Shown: in pieces, positions 1-7,694 of the stretch
How positions within the stretch are numbered: the stretch's first letter is position 1
Layout of the letters: every line of letters starts with the position of its first letter
Position numbers and translations under genes: made by a program
The notes under the pieces: model-generated
What the model saw: only the letters and a program-made list of their open reading frames with translations
Told to the model about the DNA's origin: nothing
Databases searched by the model: none
Assembly: GCA_045540695.1 (NCBI GenBank)
Contig: JAZQHR010000083.1
Coordinates: forward strand, 1-45,485
DNA: 45,485 nucleotides
Source: JAZQHR01 sp045540695
GTDB taxonomy: Bacteria > Bacillota > Clostridia > UMGS1810
Direction of reading: 5' to 3'

Positions 1-228
1 GAGAATAATAGCAAATTTCAAAACTTTCTTTGATGCAAACTTGATTCCTGCTTTCAAGAAATCCGGCCTCCAAAAATGATTAATTATCATTCCTATAAAT
101 AGTGCAATAACCGATGCTCCCACAATATGTATTGGTAGACGGCTTTCAATTGTTTTTGCCACTACTGCAATCAAAATTGATATTGCTAATCCGGGAATAA
201 TTCCCCACACATTTTTTATAATTTTCAT
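1..228 (-). CDS. YeiH/UPF0324-family putative sulfate exporter, N-terminal part
   Basis: The first 76 codons of a membrane protein are visible; the rest lies beyond the left edge. The start at 228 follows an AAGAGGTATAAT ribosome site. The translation begins MKIIKNVWGIIPGLAISI, then has a second hydrophobic stretch with IVGASVIALFIGM and a basic segment before a third. This pattern of short helices, with the G-A-x-V-x-A-x-x-x-G motif in helix 2, is that of the YeiH/UPF0324 family, annotated as putative sulfate exporters; the transported substrate is mostly unproven. It lies 65 bases downstream of the FAD oxidoreductase on the same strand with no terminator between them, so the two probably share a transcript. 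The family call is from recognition of the N-terminus only. Confidence 0.7.
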   Translation of the reverse strand, partial: MKIIKNVWGIIPGLAISILIAVVAKTIESRLPIHIVGASVIALFIGMIINHFWRPDFLKAGIKFASKKVLKFAIIL

Positions 229-293
229 ATTATACCTCTTTTCAACAAATTTCGACAATCCTTATATGATTTTGTTAAGTTAGGGACAAAAAA

Positions 294-1496
294 TTATTTC
301 AGATCGTCCTCATGGATAAAAACACCATTTTCTACAAGTTTTTCTTGAAGGTTTTTGATATCTATGTTTACAAAATCATCAGTCATGGCTGCCGCAGTTC
401 CTGCAGCCTGTCCTGTTACGGCGCAACACGGAATAACTCTCATAATATCCCACATCGTTTCATTTACAGAGGTACATCTTCCGGCACAAATCAGGTTCTT
501 TAAATTTGAATTATAAAGGGTTCTGAATGGCACCTCATATACAGGCCCACGCTTTTTCCAATTCGAAACCATACCAATAGAATCTTCAAAATGTTTGTGC
601 ATTTCTGTATGTGACAATTCATACTCCCCAATAATACGTCTTGTCATTCTTATTTGAGGTGTTGTAGCGATGGTTACCGGCAGAAGAGTATCATCACCTT
701 TACGCTTTTTCAAAAAATCCGCATATGTAGATTGGTGTGACATACACATTTGCTCTGACAGTTCCTCACCATTAAGCCCTGAAAATCGCCTTGCAGTAAG
801 TGGTTCAATCTTGTTACATTCATTGTTTTCTTCATCCGGAATATCTGCAAACCCAACCATATTAAGTTTATAACCATCATTTCCTACCGAATAGTACCAT
901 GCAGCAAGTACATTTCCCTGATTAAATTTCTCAGTTGGAGCGCCCGCAAAATTGGCTATATCACAATCACCGGTTGCATCAACTACCGATTTAACCTTAT
1001 ATGCAGCTCTTCCCGATTTGTTTTCTGCAATTATATGTCTAATTTTATTATCACTTGCATTTACTCCAACAGCATATGTTCCATACAGTATATCAACGCC
1101 TTCCTCCAAAAGAAGTTTTTCTGCCAGAATAGCAAAAAGTTGCGGATTATACTGAACCTCAAACCTTTTATCTTTTTCGCCTCGCGTTCCTTTGTTTTCA
1201 AGCCAATTATCAGGATACATAGCCTCCGCACCATGCAATATTGACAAACGTAAAAGTTCCTCTGCTATGCCAAATGATACTTGTCTGCCAAAGCCATCAC
1301 AAAGCGGAAGAAATATTGTTACAATTCCTGCTGTACCAAGACCGCCAAGCATATATTGTTTCTCCAAAAGAACAACTTTGCTTCCCTGCCTTGCTGCTGC
1401 CAATGCCGCAGAAATGCCGGCAAAACCACCACCGCATACCGCTACATCATATTCTCCTTTAACCTCAGTACATATCTGCTCGTTTATTATCATCAT
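294..1496 (-). CDS. FAD-dependent oxidoreductase (FAD_oxidored family)
   Basis: A 400-residue flavoprotein of the soluble FAD_oxidored type. A Rossmann dinucleotide motif, VAVCGGGFAGISAALAAA, begins near residue 19, and the adenosine-ribose acidic residue lies in VVLLEK soon after. GGLGTAG follows, as in fumarate-reductase-like folds. Later landmarks are SVVDATGDCD (second FAD contact) and NLICAGRCTS...AAGTAAA near the C-terminus, which closes the FAD site. The natural substrate cannot be read from sequence; relatives often sit beside carbohydrate genes. I chose the ATG at 1496 because AGAGAGG lies just upstream; an in-frame ATG at 1523 has no comparable ribosome site. It has its own promoter (1684-1712) and a long leader holding a folded element. 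Confidence 0.88.
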   Translation of the reverse strand: MMIINEQICTEVKGEYDVAVCGGGFAGISAALAAARQGSKVVLLEKQYMLGGLGTAGIVTIFLPLCDGFGRQVSFGIAEELLRLSILHGAEAMYPDNWLENKGTRGEKDKRFEVQYNPQLFAILAEKLLLEEGVDILYGTYAVGVNASDNKIRHIIAENKSGRAAYKVKSVVDATGDCDIANFAGAPTEKFNQGNVLAAWYYSVGNDGYKLNMVGFADIPDEENNECNKIEPLTARRFSGLNGEELSEQMCMSHQSTYADFLKKRKGDDTLLPVTIATTPQIRMTRRIIGEYELSHTEMHKHFEDSIGMVSNWKKRGPVYEVPFRTLYNSNLKNLICAGRCTSVNETMWDIMRVIPCCAVTGQAAGTAAAMTDDFVNIDIKNLQEKLVENGVFIHEDDLK

Positions 1497-1584
1497 TTCA
1501 ACCTCTCTTTCAAAATTCAACATGTTATCTTTATAAAATCATATCAATTCAGGAACAAAAATCGTCTAAATTGACAATACCTAC

Positions 1585-1667
1585 AACTTATGATATCATA
1601 AGTTCGTTCTCAACATCTCCTTTTGGAGCTGGGGAGCCAATATCATTTGGCATACTCTGTTGGGAAC
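1585..1667. other. Folded element: 20-bp palindrome plus three-stem junction
   Basis: Positions 1585-1604 form a perfect palindrome, aacttatgatatcataagtt. Next to it, 1606-1614 pairs with 1659-1667 (nine pairs), enclosing two hairpins: 1617-1620/1625-1628 with a TTTT loop, and 1636-1640/1647-1651. Read as plus-strand RNA the outer stem is complete with one G-U pair and is followed by CTTTTTTATT. Read as minus-strand RNA, the direction of the FAD gene, the same pair is a C-A mismatch. It lies inside the predicted leader of the FAD oxidoreductase. I do not match it to a riboswitch class I know. It could be a cis-regulatory RNA, a small plus-strand RNA, or the end of a decayed IS200/IS605-type element. 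Confidence 0.5.
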
Positions 1668-1683
1668 TTTTTTATTCCATATA

Positions 1684-1712
1684 ATTATACTACTCATCTT
1701 ACAAAATCGCAA
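1684..1712 (-). promoter_or_regulatory. Promoter for FAD oxidoreductase operon
   Basis: On the minus strand, TTGCGA (1707-1712) and TATAAT (1684-1689) are separated by 17 bases, a good sigma-A promoter. The predicted start near 1677 places the folded element 1585-1667 at the 5' end of a leader of about 180 bases. Confidence 0.65.
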
Positions 1713-1713
1713 C

Positions 1714-1750
1714 AAAAAAATCACTCTTAATATATACAAGAGTGATTTTT
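1714..1750 (-). terminator. Terminator of the GH10/dehydratase operon
   Basis: An inverted repeat, TCACTCTT (1721-1728) with AAGAGTGA (1738-1745), is flanked by an A-run at 1714-1720 and a T-run at 1746-1750. It lies about ten bases after the stop of the RraA-like gene and reads as a terminator on the minus strand, with a seven-T tail. Confidence 0.8.
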
Positions 1751-1759
1751 TATTGTATT

Positions 1760-2668
1760 TTATAGCGCCGACTGTGTATCATTAGGATCGCCGTTTATAG
1801 CAAGATCATATTCGTGTGACCAGTCCATACCTCTGTACTCGGCTGCTCTGTCGTCTTTTTCGATAAAGTCAATAAGTAAATCAAGCATTTCCTTTGACCA
1901 GGTATTTTTATCTATCTGCGCAGTAGTAAACTTATTTTGTGCTATCATTTCAAAGCCAAAAAGGTCCTTAACCTGAGTTTTAGCAGCACCGCCTACTACC
2001 TCTTCTACAAGATGGCTTGGTATAAACAGAACTCCGCCGCCCGCACCAAATACTACGTCACCAGGGAGGCAAACAGCATTACCTATACGTGTTACGGTGT
2101 TGTAGCCTGTCATTATAAAATCACGAATTGGTGTAGGGTCTATGCCACGATAGTAAACCTGTGTATCTTCAACCTTTTTCATCTGCTCTGTATCGCGTAT
2201 ACCGCCCCAGATAACAGCACCGCCGTTTTCATTTTTAGTCTTATTTTTGAGTGCAGTAGTAAGGTTTCCACCAAGGAAAGTACCTTTATAAATTTTGTCA
2301 TACATATCGATAACAGGAACATCGCCTTCCTGAAGGTTATCTATAACCCACTGATTGTATGTACCTGTTCTGCCTTCGCTACGTCCGATATCCTTTGCTA
2401 CTTCATCGTAGTCAGGACGGAATGGACAATATGTAGCAGTTACAGCACGACCTATAAGCTTTCTGCCGTCATCGTGAAGAGTGTGAAATCTTCCTTCAAA
2501 CTGGCTTTCGTAACCCTTTACAAAAATAGGTTTCCACACTTCTTCGAGTGTGAGTGTTTTTAATGCTTTTAAGTATTTTTCGTCCACCTTTGGACGACCA
2601 TCGGCAAATCTTTCGCCCTTCCACTGCGGTGTAAGAGCTATTACTTCTTCTCTGTCATTAAAATGCAT
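1760..2668 (-). CDS. RraA-like family protein, possible aldolase
   Basis: A 302-residue protein of the RraA / HMG-CHA aldolase fold. Around residues 133-140 there is GGNLTTAL, and at 155-159 GGIRD, the G-G-x-R-D motif whose Arg and Asp bind substrate and metal in class II pyruvate aldolases of this fold. GDVVFGAGGGVLFIP later matches the family's core strand. It is longer than the roughly 160-residue RraA itself, with extra N- and C-terminal segments. The start at 2668 follows AAAGGAGAGATAAAA; an earlier in-frame ATG at 2698 has no ribosome site and would overlap the preceding gene. It is the last gene of the operon, 13 bases after the SDR gene. Context suggests keto-acid cleavage rather than RNase E inhibition, but this is inference. 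Confidence 0.82.
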   Translation of the reverse strand: MHFNDREEVIALTPQWKGERFADGRPKVDEKYLKALKTLTLEEVWKPIFVKGYESQFEGRFHTLHDDGRKLIGRAVTATYCPFRPDYDEVAKDIGRSEGRTGTYNQWVIDNLQEGDVPVIDMYDKIYKGTFLGGNLTTALKNKTKNENGGAVIWGGIRDTEQMKKVEDTQVYYRGIDPTPIRDFIMTGYNTVTRIGNAVCLPGDVVFGAGGGVLFIPSHLVEEVVGGAAKTQVKDLFGFEMIAQNKFTTAQIDKNTWSKEMLDLLIDFIEKDDRAAEYRGMDWSHEYDLAINGDPNDTQSAL

Positions 2669-2681
2669 TTTTATCTCTCCT

Positions 2682-3410
2682 TTATAGGTGCATACCACCG
2701 TCTATAATTATTTCTGAACCTGTTATATATCTGCCCTCGTCCGAGCATAAAAGAAGTACCGCAGGACTAACATCTTCAGGCTGTCCTACATATCCGCAAG
2801 GGATACTTGCTACAACTTTTTTTCTGAATTCTTCGTCGCTTAGTGCCTGTTCGTTTCTTGGTGTTTCTATAGCACCCGGAGCAACGTTGTTGATTGTTAC
2901 GCCGAAAGGTGCAAGATCAGAAGCAATGTTTTCCACAAGTTTCATCTGTGCCGCCTTTGTTACACCATAAAGCGAAAGCTCTGGGTGATTATTGTACTGA
3001 TTTACACTTCCAAGCGTAACAATTCTTCCCCAGCCTTTTTTCTTCATACCTTCAGCGTATTTCTTTATAAGAAGGTAGGTGCTTTTAAGGTTGCAGTCAA
3101 ACTGTATGTCATACTCATCATTTGAAAATTCATTCCATTTTCTTTTATACTGTATAGATGCGTTTAATACAAGTATATCCACATCGACTGTAACATCATA
3201 AAGCTTGTCAACAGAACCAGCCTCAAGAAAATCTGCACATACTGGAATAGAATCTTTTATCTTATCCGACGCATTTTTGCATTTTTCCATACTAGTAGCA
3301 CCATGCACATATACAGTAGCACCCCTCTCTGCCAGACACTTTGCAATATCAAATCCTATGCCCTGGGTACTGCCTGTAACAAGTGCTTTTTTACCTGTTA
3401 AATCAAACAT
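2682..3410 (-). CDS. Short-chain dehydrogenase/reductase (SDR)
   Basis: A 242-residue classical SDR. The cofactor motif TGSTQGIG is at 12-19. The structural NAG motif appears as NAS at 83-85. The catalytic tetrad is present: Asn108, Ser135 (GSVNQYN), Tyr148 and Lys152 in YGVTK. The C-terminal GSEIIIDGGMHL is typical of FabG-like sugar or sugar-acid dehydrogenases. An NAD(P)-linked oxidation or reduction of a hydroxyl or ketone is certain in kind; the substrate is not readable. In related catabolic operons an SDR acts on a 2-keto-3-deoxy sugar acid between an enolase-superfamily dehydratase and a cleaving enzyme. This operon has the same set, so that role is the leading guess. Confidence 0.9.
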   Translation of the reverse strand: MFDLTGKKALVTGSTQGIGFDIAKCLAERGATVYVHGATSMEKCKNASDKIKDSIPVCADFLEAGSVDKLYDVTVDVDILVLNASIQYKRKWNEFSNDEYDIQFDCNLKSTYLLIKKYAEGMKKKGWGRIVTLGSVNQYNNHPELSLYGVTKAAQMKLVENIASDLAPFGVTINNVAPGAIETPRNEQALSDEEFRKKVVASIPCGYVGQPEDVSPAVLLLCSDEGRYITGSEIIIDGGMHL

Positions 3411-3437
3411 AATTATTTATCCCTTCCGGTGCATAAG

Positions 3438-3454
3438 GCGGACAAAAAGTCCGC
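3438..3454 (-). other. Intercistronic hairpin
   Basis: GCGGAC (3438-3443) and GTCCGC (3449-3454) form a six-pair hairpin with an A5 loop in the 63-base gap between the first GH10 gene and the SDR gene. No T-run follows on the minus strand, so it is more likely an mRNA-stability or processing hairpin than a terminator. Confidence 0.5.
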
Positions 3455-3473
3455 TCTATTATCCACCATAAAA

Positions 3474-4826
3474 TTATATCGAAAGCTTAAATTCGTTTTT
3501 GCTGAACTTTGACAAATCTATTTCCTTCGTATATGTCTTTCCATTAGTCTCTATTTCCACGTCATACTTTCCGTAGAAACCTTTAAATTTTGCCAATCCG
3601 TATTCGTCAGATGAAACAGTTTCTTCAGTGTGCCACTTTTTCTGGAACAGATTTTTTATAGTATAATATGCAGGCTTTGGAGTTAAGTCAAATCTCAAAA
3701 GTCCCCCATAGTACACGTTCTCGCCAAGTGACATATCCCCTTGTGAGCCTTTTATAAGAGCAGGGTCCCACACATGAGCATAGCCGTCAACCACATTCCA
3801 GTACATTATCTGTTCTACGTTTTCGTGAGAGAACCATATAGAATACAGTTTTTCTATAATTTCTGCCTGAAGTGTTTCGTCACTTTCATCATTTGAATAT
3901 GCAGGTATGGTTACCTCTGTAACTTGAAGAGGTTTACCAAACTCGGCGTATTTATCCATAACTCTGTATAGATATGCAGGATCGTAATATTTTCTGGTAT
4001 TTTCGTATTCATCCGCCTGTGCATAAAACATGTGATACTGAAGGCCGATGGCGTCTATTCTGGCGCCCTTTTCGATAGCACGTTCTATCTGCATATAATA
4101 TTTCGCTCTGTTTGTGCCGTTGCCGTGTATCCACGTGTTGTTCGATGTATCGTTTATAACAAGCTCATTATCACTAAAATACTTTTCTGCCTCTTTAAAG
4201 CACCACTCTACAAATTCATTTGAATTGTAAAAGCTTGTAACCGCCTTTTCATAAGCCCACCAGGTTTCGTTAGTAACCTCGATAGTAGGAATCTTATCCG
4301 CATACCTTTCTGATATTTCCTTGCATCTTTTAGTTATGGCTCTTTTTACTTCGACATCATTTTTACCTCTTAACCACTCAGGAAAAAACTGGTCATAAGC
4401 AAGGCCGTGTTCTCTAGGCTCTATGCCGTGTTTTTCACAGTATTCCATACATAAATCGATTGGCGGTCTGCGGTACATTGGCTCTGAATCTTTGGCATAT
4501 CTTGTCTTGCCCTGTTCAGGCTCGGTAGCATTCCAGTAAAACGGAAGTGTAGCCATATTAAATGCATCTGCAAAATATTTCTTGTATGCCTCGTTTTTTG
4601 CATCGGTTTCAAGTTCATCAAGCATAAAAATGTTCGCCCCATACTTAAACTCGTGAGTTTTCTGGCGTACTGTTACCTTTGCAGTTGGAATAGCATTTCC
4701 GTTTTCGTCGGTAACGATGATAGTTGCATAGCCTTTACGGTGATTTTCTATACCGTAGTTTACACGGCTTTCCATCATCTCTTTATTCTTTTCAAATAAC
4801 TCTAATACTTTTCTTCTATCTGACAT
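3474..4826 (-). CDS. Cytosolic glycoside hydrolase family 10 enzyme (first copy)
   Basis: A 450-residue GH10-type protein without a signal peptide. Residues about 33-60 form a small beta domain (IIVTDENGNAIPTAKVTV), followed by HEFKYGANIFMLDE, the first barrel strand of this subfamily. The acid/base Glu is at 187 in EVTNE, and the nucleophile Glu at 304 in QVTEVTIP, equivalent to the DVVNE and ITELDI motifs of xylanases. Conserved FNMATLPFYW and RRPP segments fit the subfamily. A C-terminal beta region (about 400-450) follows the barrel. Family members cleave beta-1,4-xylosidic bonds with retention. A cytosolic enzyme would act on imported short oligosaccharides. It is a paralogue of the next gene upstream. 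Confidence 0.88.
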   Translation of the reverse strand: MSDRRKVLELFEKNKEMMESRVNYGIENHRKGYATIIVTDENGNAIPTAKVTVRQKTHEFKYGANIFMLDELETDAKNEAYKKYFADAFNMATLPFYWNATEPEQGKTRYAKDSEPMYRRPPIDLCMEYCEKHGIEPREHGLAYDQFFPEWLRGKNDVEVKRAITKRCKEISERYADKIPTIEVTNETWWAYEKAVTSFYNSNEFVEWCFKEAEKYFSDNELVINDTSNNTWIHGNGTNRAKYYMQIERAIEKGARIDAIGLQYHMFYAQADEYENTRKYYDPAYLYRVMDKYAEFGKPLQVTEVTIPAYSNDESDETLQAEIIEKLYSIWFSHENVEQIMYWNVVDGYAHVWDPALIKGSQGDMSLGENVYYGGLLRFDLTPKPAYYTIKNLFQKKWHTEETVSSDEYGLAKFKGFYGKYDVEIETNGKTYTKEIDLSKFSKNEFKLSI

Positions 4827-4847
4827 AGTTTAAACTCCTAATCATAA

Positions 4848-6203
4848 TTAATCTACGCATATAACTTTGTCATCATTTGCACTCTTGCCAAGATTAACTG
4901 TGTATGCTGAATCTTTTTCATTTTGAACACAAATTTCATAATCACCATGGAATCCGTCAAATAATACTTTACCATTTTCGTCGGTTACAAGCTCTACATC
5001 TGTATGCCACTCTTTCTTAAATAGTCTTTCAAGCATCTGTGCCGATTTTCTAGGTGAAAGGTCGCGGTTTAAAAGACCTGCACGAAGATTATTTTCATTC
5101 CATTCAGGCGCTGCATAAGCTGTGTTATTAACAGAATTCCAATATATAACCGACTCAAGGTTTTCCACAGAAAACCATAGTGTATACAGGTACTTAAGCA
5201 CTTCTGCCTGAAGATCCTCAGCTTCGTTACCATCACCAAGTGTTGGAATTTGCACCTCTGTTATTTCAAGCGGTTTTCCAAATTCGCTCATAACCTCAAG
5301 ACCTTTTAATATCTTTACAGGGTCATAGTGATGTGCATAATCATTTACATCATCGTCATTCATTCTTAAATAAATATGATTTTGTATGCCTATCTTATCA
5401 ATTCTCGTTCCCTTAGAGAGTGTTGCGTCAATAAGCATATAATATGGATGTCTGTATGTCTTTTCACCTATTTCAGGTATAAAGTTTCCGTCATTAATCA
5501 CGAGTGTATCATTTGGAAAATACTTTTTCGCAAGGTTAAATGACCATTCGAGCGAATCCTTCGCATCACTTATACAACTGTGCGTAGTCCACCAATGCGT
5601 TTCCAAAAGCTCGTTTATAACCTCGATATCGTACATAACGCCGTTGCCATAGCGTTCTGCAATTTCCTTGAAACGCTTTTCATAAAGTGCTTTCATCTTT
5701 TCTGCATCGGTTTTAGGAACCCACTCGGGTATAAATTTATCGTAGAAAAGGCAATGGATTTTAGCATCTATTCCCTTTTCACGGCAGTAGTTAAGACACA
5801 AATCAGGACTTGGTCGTCTGTACACGTTTTCGCTGTCTGCCGAGTATCTAGGCTTATCCCTTTCAGGCTCAAGTCCTGCCCAATAAAACGGAATGGTAGC
5901 AAGGTTAAAATATTTAGAAAAGGTTCTTCTATATTCTGCATTTTCCTGCTCCGTTTCAAACTGGTCAAGCATAAATATATGCGCGCCGTGTTTGAATTCG
6001 TGATTTTTTAAAGTTGCTTTAACCTTAACACCTGAAAGTGCATTTCCGTCTTTGTCCTTTAAAATCAAAGTCTTTTTGCCTTTTCTGTGCTTTTCGATAT
6101 TGTCTTTTACAGTTGTCTTAAAAAGGTCTGTGTTTTCCTCAAACCTTCCCAGACAATATTTTTCGACTTGTTTAAAATCTTTTTCGAGTTCTATATAATT
6201 CAT
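4848..6203 (-). CDS. Cytosolic glycoside hydrolase family 10 enzyme (second copy)
   Basis: A 451-residue paralogue of the neighbouring GH10 protein with the same layout: helical N-terminus, small beta domain (about 43-70), barrel opening HEFKHGAHIFMLDQ, and a C-terminal beta region. Acid/base Glu198 lies in EVINE and nucleophile Glu316 in EITEVQIP. No signal peptide is present. The start at 6203 lies one base after the preceding stop, with GAGTGGAGC as ribosome site, so translation is coupled to the dehydratase gene. The two copies differ around the acid/base loop: this one has a longer LLETHWWTTHSC stretch. Different substrate lengths or branches are therefore possible. Confidence 0.88.
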   Translation of the reverse strand: MNYIELEKDFKQVEKYCLGRFEENTDLFKTTVKDNIEKHRKGKKTLILKDKDGNALSGVKVKATLKNHEFKHGAHIFMLDQFETEQENAEYRRTFSKYFNLATIPFYWAGLEPERDKPRYSADSENVYRRPSPDLCLNYCREKGIDAKIHCLFYDKFIPEWVPKTDAEKMKALYEKRFKEIAERYGNGVMYDIEVINELLETHWWTTHSCISDAKDSLEWSFNLAKKYFPNDTLVINDGNFIPEIGEKTYRHPYYMLIDATLSKGTRIDKIGIQNHIYLRMNDDDVNDYAHHYDPVKILKGLEVMSEFGKPLEITEVQIPTLGDGNEAEDLQAEVLKYLYTLWFSVENLESVIYWNSVNNTAYAAPEWNENNLRAGLLNRDLSPRKSAQMLERLFKKEWHTDVELVTDENGKVLFDGFHGDYEICVQNEKDSAYTVNLGKSANDDKVICVD

Positions 6204-6204
6204 A

Positions 6205-7575
6205 TTAGCTCCACTCTCTGTCGTTTGCCCATTCGTTATTCCACTGGTCTGTTGGTTCCCACTGACCAGGGTACTTATCGTGAAGGTGCTCTGCGATAAG
6301 CTCCTCGTTTAGTCTTTCTATACCAAGACCAGGAGTATTAGGTACATCAACAAATCCGTTTTTAAATAGCGGATTTTCAATTCCGATAGCAAGGTCATTC
6401 CACCATGGCACGTCAACCGAGTGGAATTCAACTGCCATTACATTCTGCACGGCTGCTGCTGTGTGGATAGCTGCCATACAAGCGATTGGGCTTTCTGCCA
6501 TGTGAATAGCCATACCCACGCCGTATTCCTCGCACATATCACCAAGCTTTTTAGTTTCAAGCGCACCGCCGATTGAAAGAAGGTCAGGGTGTGCGACTGA
6601 AATACCGCCACATTCCATAAGCGGTTTAAAGTTTTTAGCAAGATAAATATCTTCACCTGTTGCAAGAGGTACATTACAGCTTTCGGCAATTCTCTTGTAG
6701 TGTCCTGCAAGGTGCCAAGGCTGAATATCCTCAAGCCATGCGATATTATATTTTTCAAGACGTTTTGCAAATTTTATACAATCCTCTATTGCTACGTGGC
6801 CGAAATGGTCGATAGCAAGAGGTACTTCGTAGCCAGCAACTTCTCTTACCTGTCTAACGTAATCTTCAAGGTAATCCATACCCTTTTCAGTAATATGTAT
6901 GCCTGTCGCATAGTGCGGAATAGTAAATATCTCATAGTTTTTACCAAGCATTAGTTCTCTGTCGATAGAGCCGCTTTGATGCTGAATAGCCTTAGCAGAA
7001 TATTTCTGGAAATCGTCTATCATACCAAGAGGTGCGTTTATACAACCAGGCTCATCGTATAGAAGCTCTATACCAAGGTCCATTTTAACAATGGAAAATC
7101 CCATATCCATTCTCTTTTTGATAGCACGGCCCATATCGGCACCTGTGTGCTTGCCGTCAACGTCTGTATCGCCGTATACTCTTACTTTGTCACGGAACTT
7201 ACCGCCAAGCATTTGCCATAGTGGTACTCCCCACGCTTTACCTGCAAGGTCCCAAAGGGCAATTTCAAGACCCGACACGCCTCCACCCTGTCTTGACGGA
7301 CCGCCAAACTGTTTAATTCTGCGGAAAAGCTTGTCTACATTACATGGGTTTTCACCAACCAGTCTTGACTTTAGCATAAGTGCATAAGTAGCACTCGAAG
7401 CATCTCTTACCTCGCCATAGCCAACTAACCCCTGGTTAGTATACACCTTTATAAGTGGGCAATGCTTAGGTGCACCGTTTATATTTGCCACTCTTATATC
7501 CGTTATTTTAAGTTCTGACGGATTCGAGCAAATATTGACATTTTCCGAAATCATTTCCTTGATTGAATTGTTCAT
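6205..7575 (-). CDS. Enolase-superfamily (mandelate racemase/MLE type) dehydratase
   Basis: A 456-residue member of the mandelate racemase/muconate lactonizing family. The N-terminal capping domain ends near RQGGGVSGLEIALWDLAGKAWG. The barrel carries a K-x-D motif (Lys164, Asp166 in KMD), metal ligands Asp256 (IDHFGH), Glu282 (WLED) and Glu308 (TGED), and a catalytic His358 in IHMAES. The chemistry is proton abstraction next to a carboxylate, usually dehydration of a sugar acid. It is longer than the usual 370-400 residues because of an insert around 170-225 that may shape the active site. The start at 7575 follows AGGAGG; an in-frame ATG at 7593 lacks one. It is the first gene of the operon and faces the AraC regulator. 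Exact substrate unknown. Confidence 0.87.
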   Translation of the reverse strand: MNNSIKEMISENVNICSNPSELKITDIRVANINGAPKHCPLIKVYTNQGLVGYGEVRDASSATYALMLKSRLVGENPCNVDKLFRRIKQFGGPSRQGGGVSGLEIALWDLAGKAWGVPLWQMLGGKFRDKVRVYGDTDVDGKHTGADMGRAIKKRMDMGFSIVKMDLGIELLYDEPGCINAPLGMIDDFQKYSAKAIQHQSGSIDRELMLGKNYEIFTIPHYATGIHITEKGMDYLEDYVRQVREVAGYEVPLAIDHFGHVAIEDCIKFAKRLEKYNIAWLEDIQPWHLAGHYKRIAESCNVPLATGEDIYLAKNFKPLMECGGISVAHPDLLSIGGALETKKLGDMCEEYGVGMAIHMAESPIACMAAIHTAAAVQNVMAVEFHSVDVPWWNDLAIGIENPLFKNGFVDVPNTPGLGIERLNEELIAEHLHDKYPGQWEPTDQWNNEWANDREWS

Positions 7576-7607
7576 AATCTTCCTCCTTGACATATTCTTT
7601 TACTGTA

Positions 7608-7644
7608 TGATACAATCATACCACAAAAAAGAACATCAAAACAA
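7608..7644 (-). promoter_or_regulatory. Candidate promoter of the dehydratase/GH10 operon
   Basis: On the minus strand, TTGTTT and TATGAT with 18 bases between them lie directly downstream of the 13-bp direct repeats. The promoter is sub-consensus, as expected of one needing an activator. The -10 lies beside the inverted repeat TATGAT-ACA-ATCATA (7606-7620). Confidence 0.5.
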
Positions 7645-7678
7645 CCACTATATTACGTTTTTTGTCCACTATATTACG
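7645..7678. promoter_or_regulatory. Paired direct-repeat operator for AraC-type regulator
   Basis: The 13-mer CCACTATATTACG occurs twice without a mismatch, at 7645-7657 and 7666-7678, with starts 21 bp apart. That is two helical turns, the spacing of the half-sites of AraC itself. The proximal copy abuts the -35 region of the dehydratase operon, the place of a class II activator. The other copy is just upstream of the regulator's ribosome site, so autoregulation is also possible. Confidence 0.7.
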
Positions 7679-7694
7679 AAAATGAGGTGTTTTT

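Noticed and set aside
1937..2563. A 208-codon plus-strand frame opposite the RraA-like gene
   Set aside because: It is antisense to a well-supported gene, has no ribosome site and no recognisable domain.
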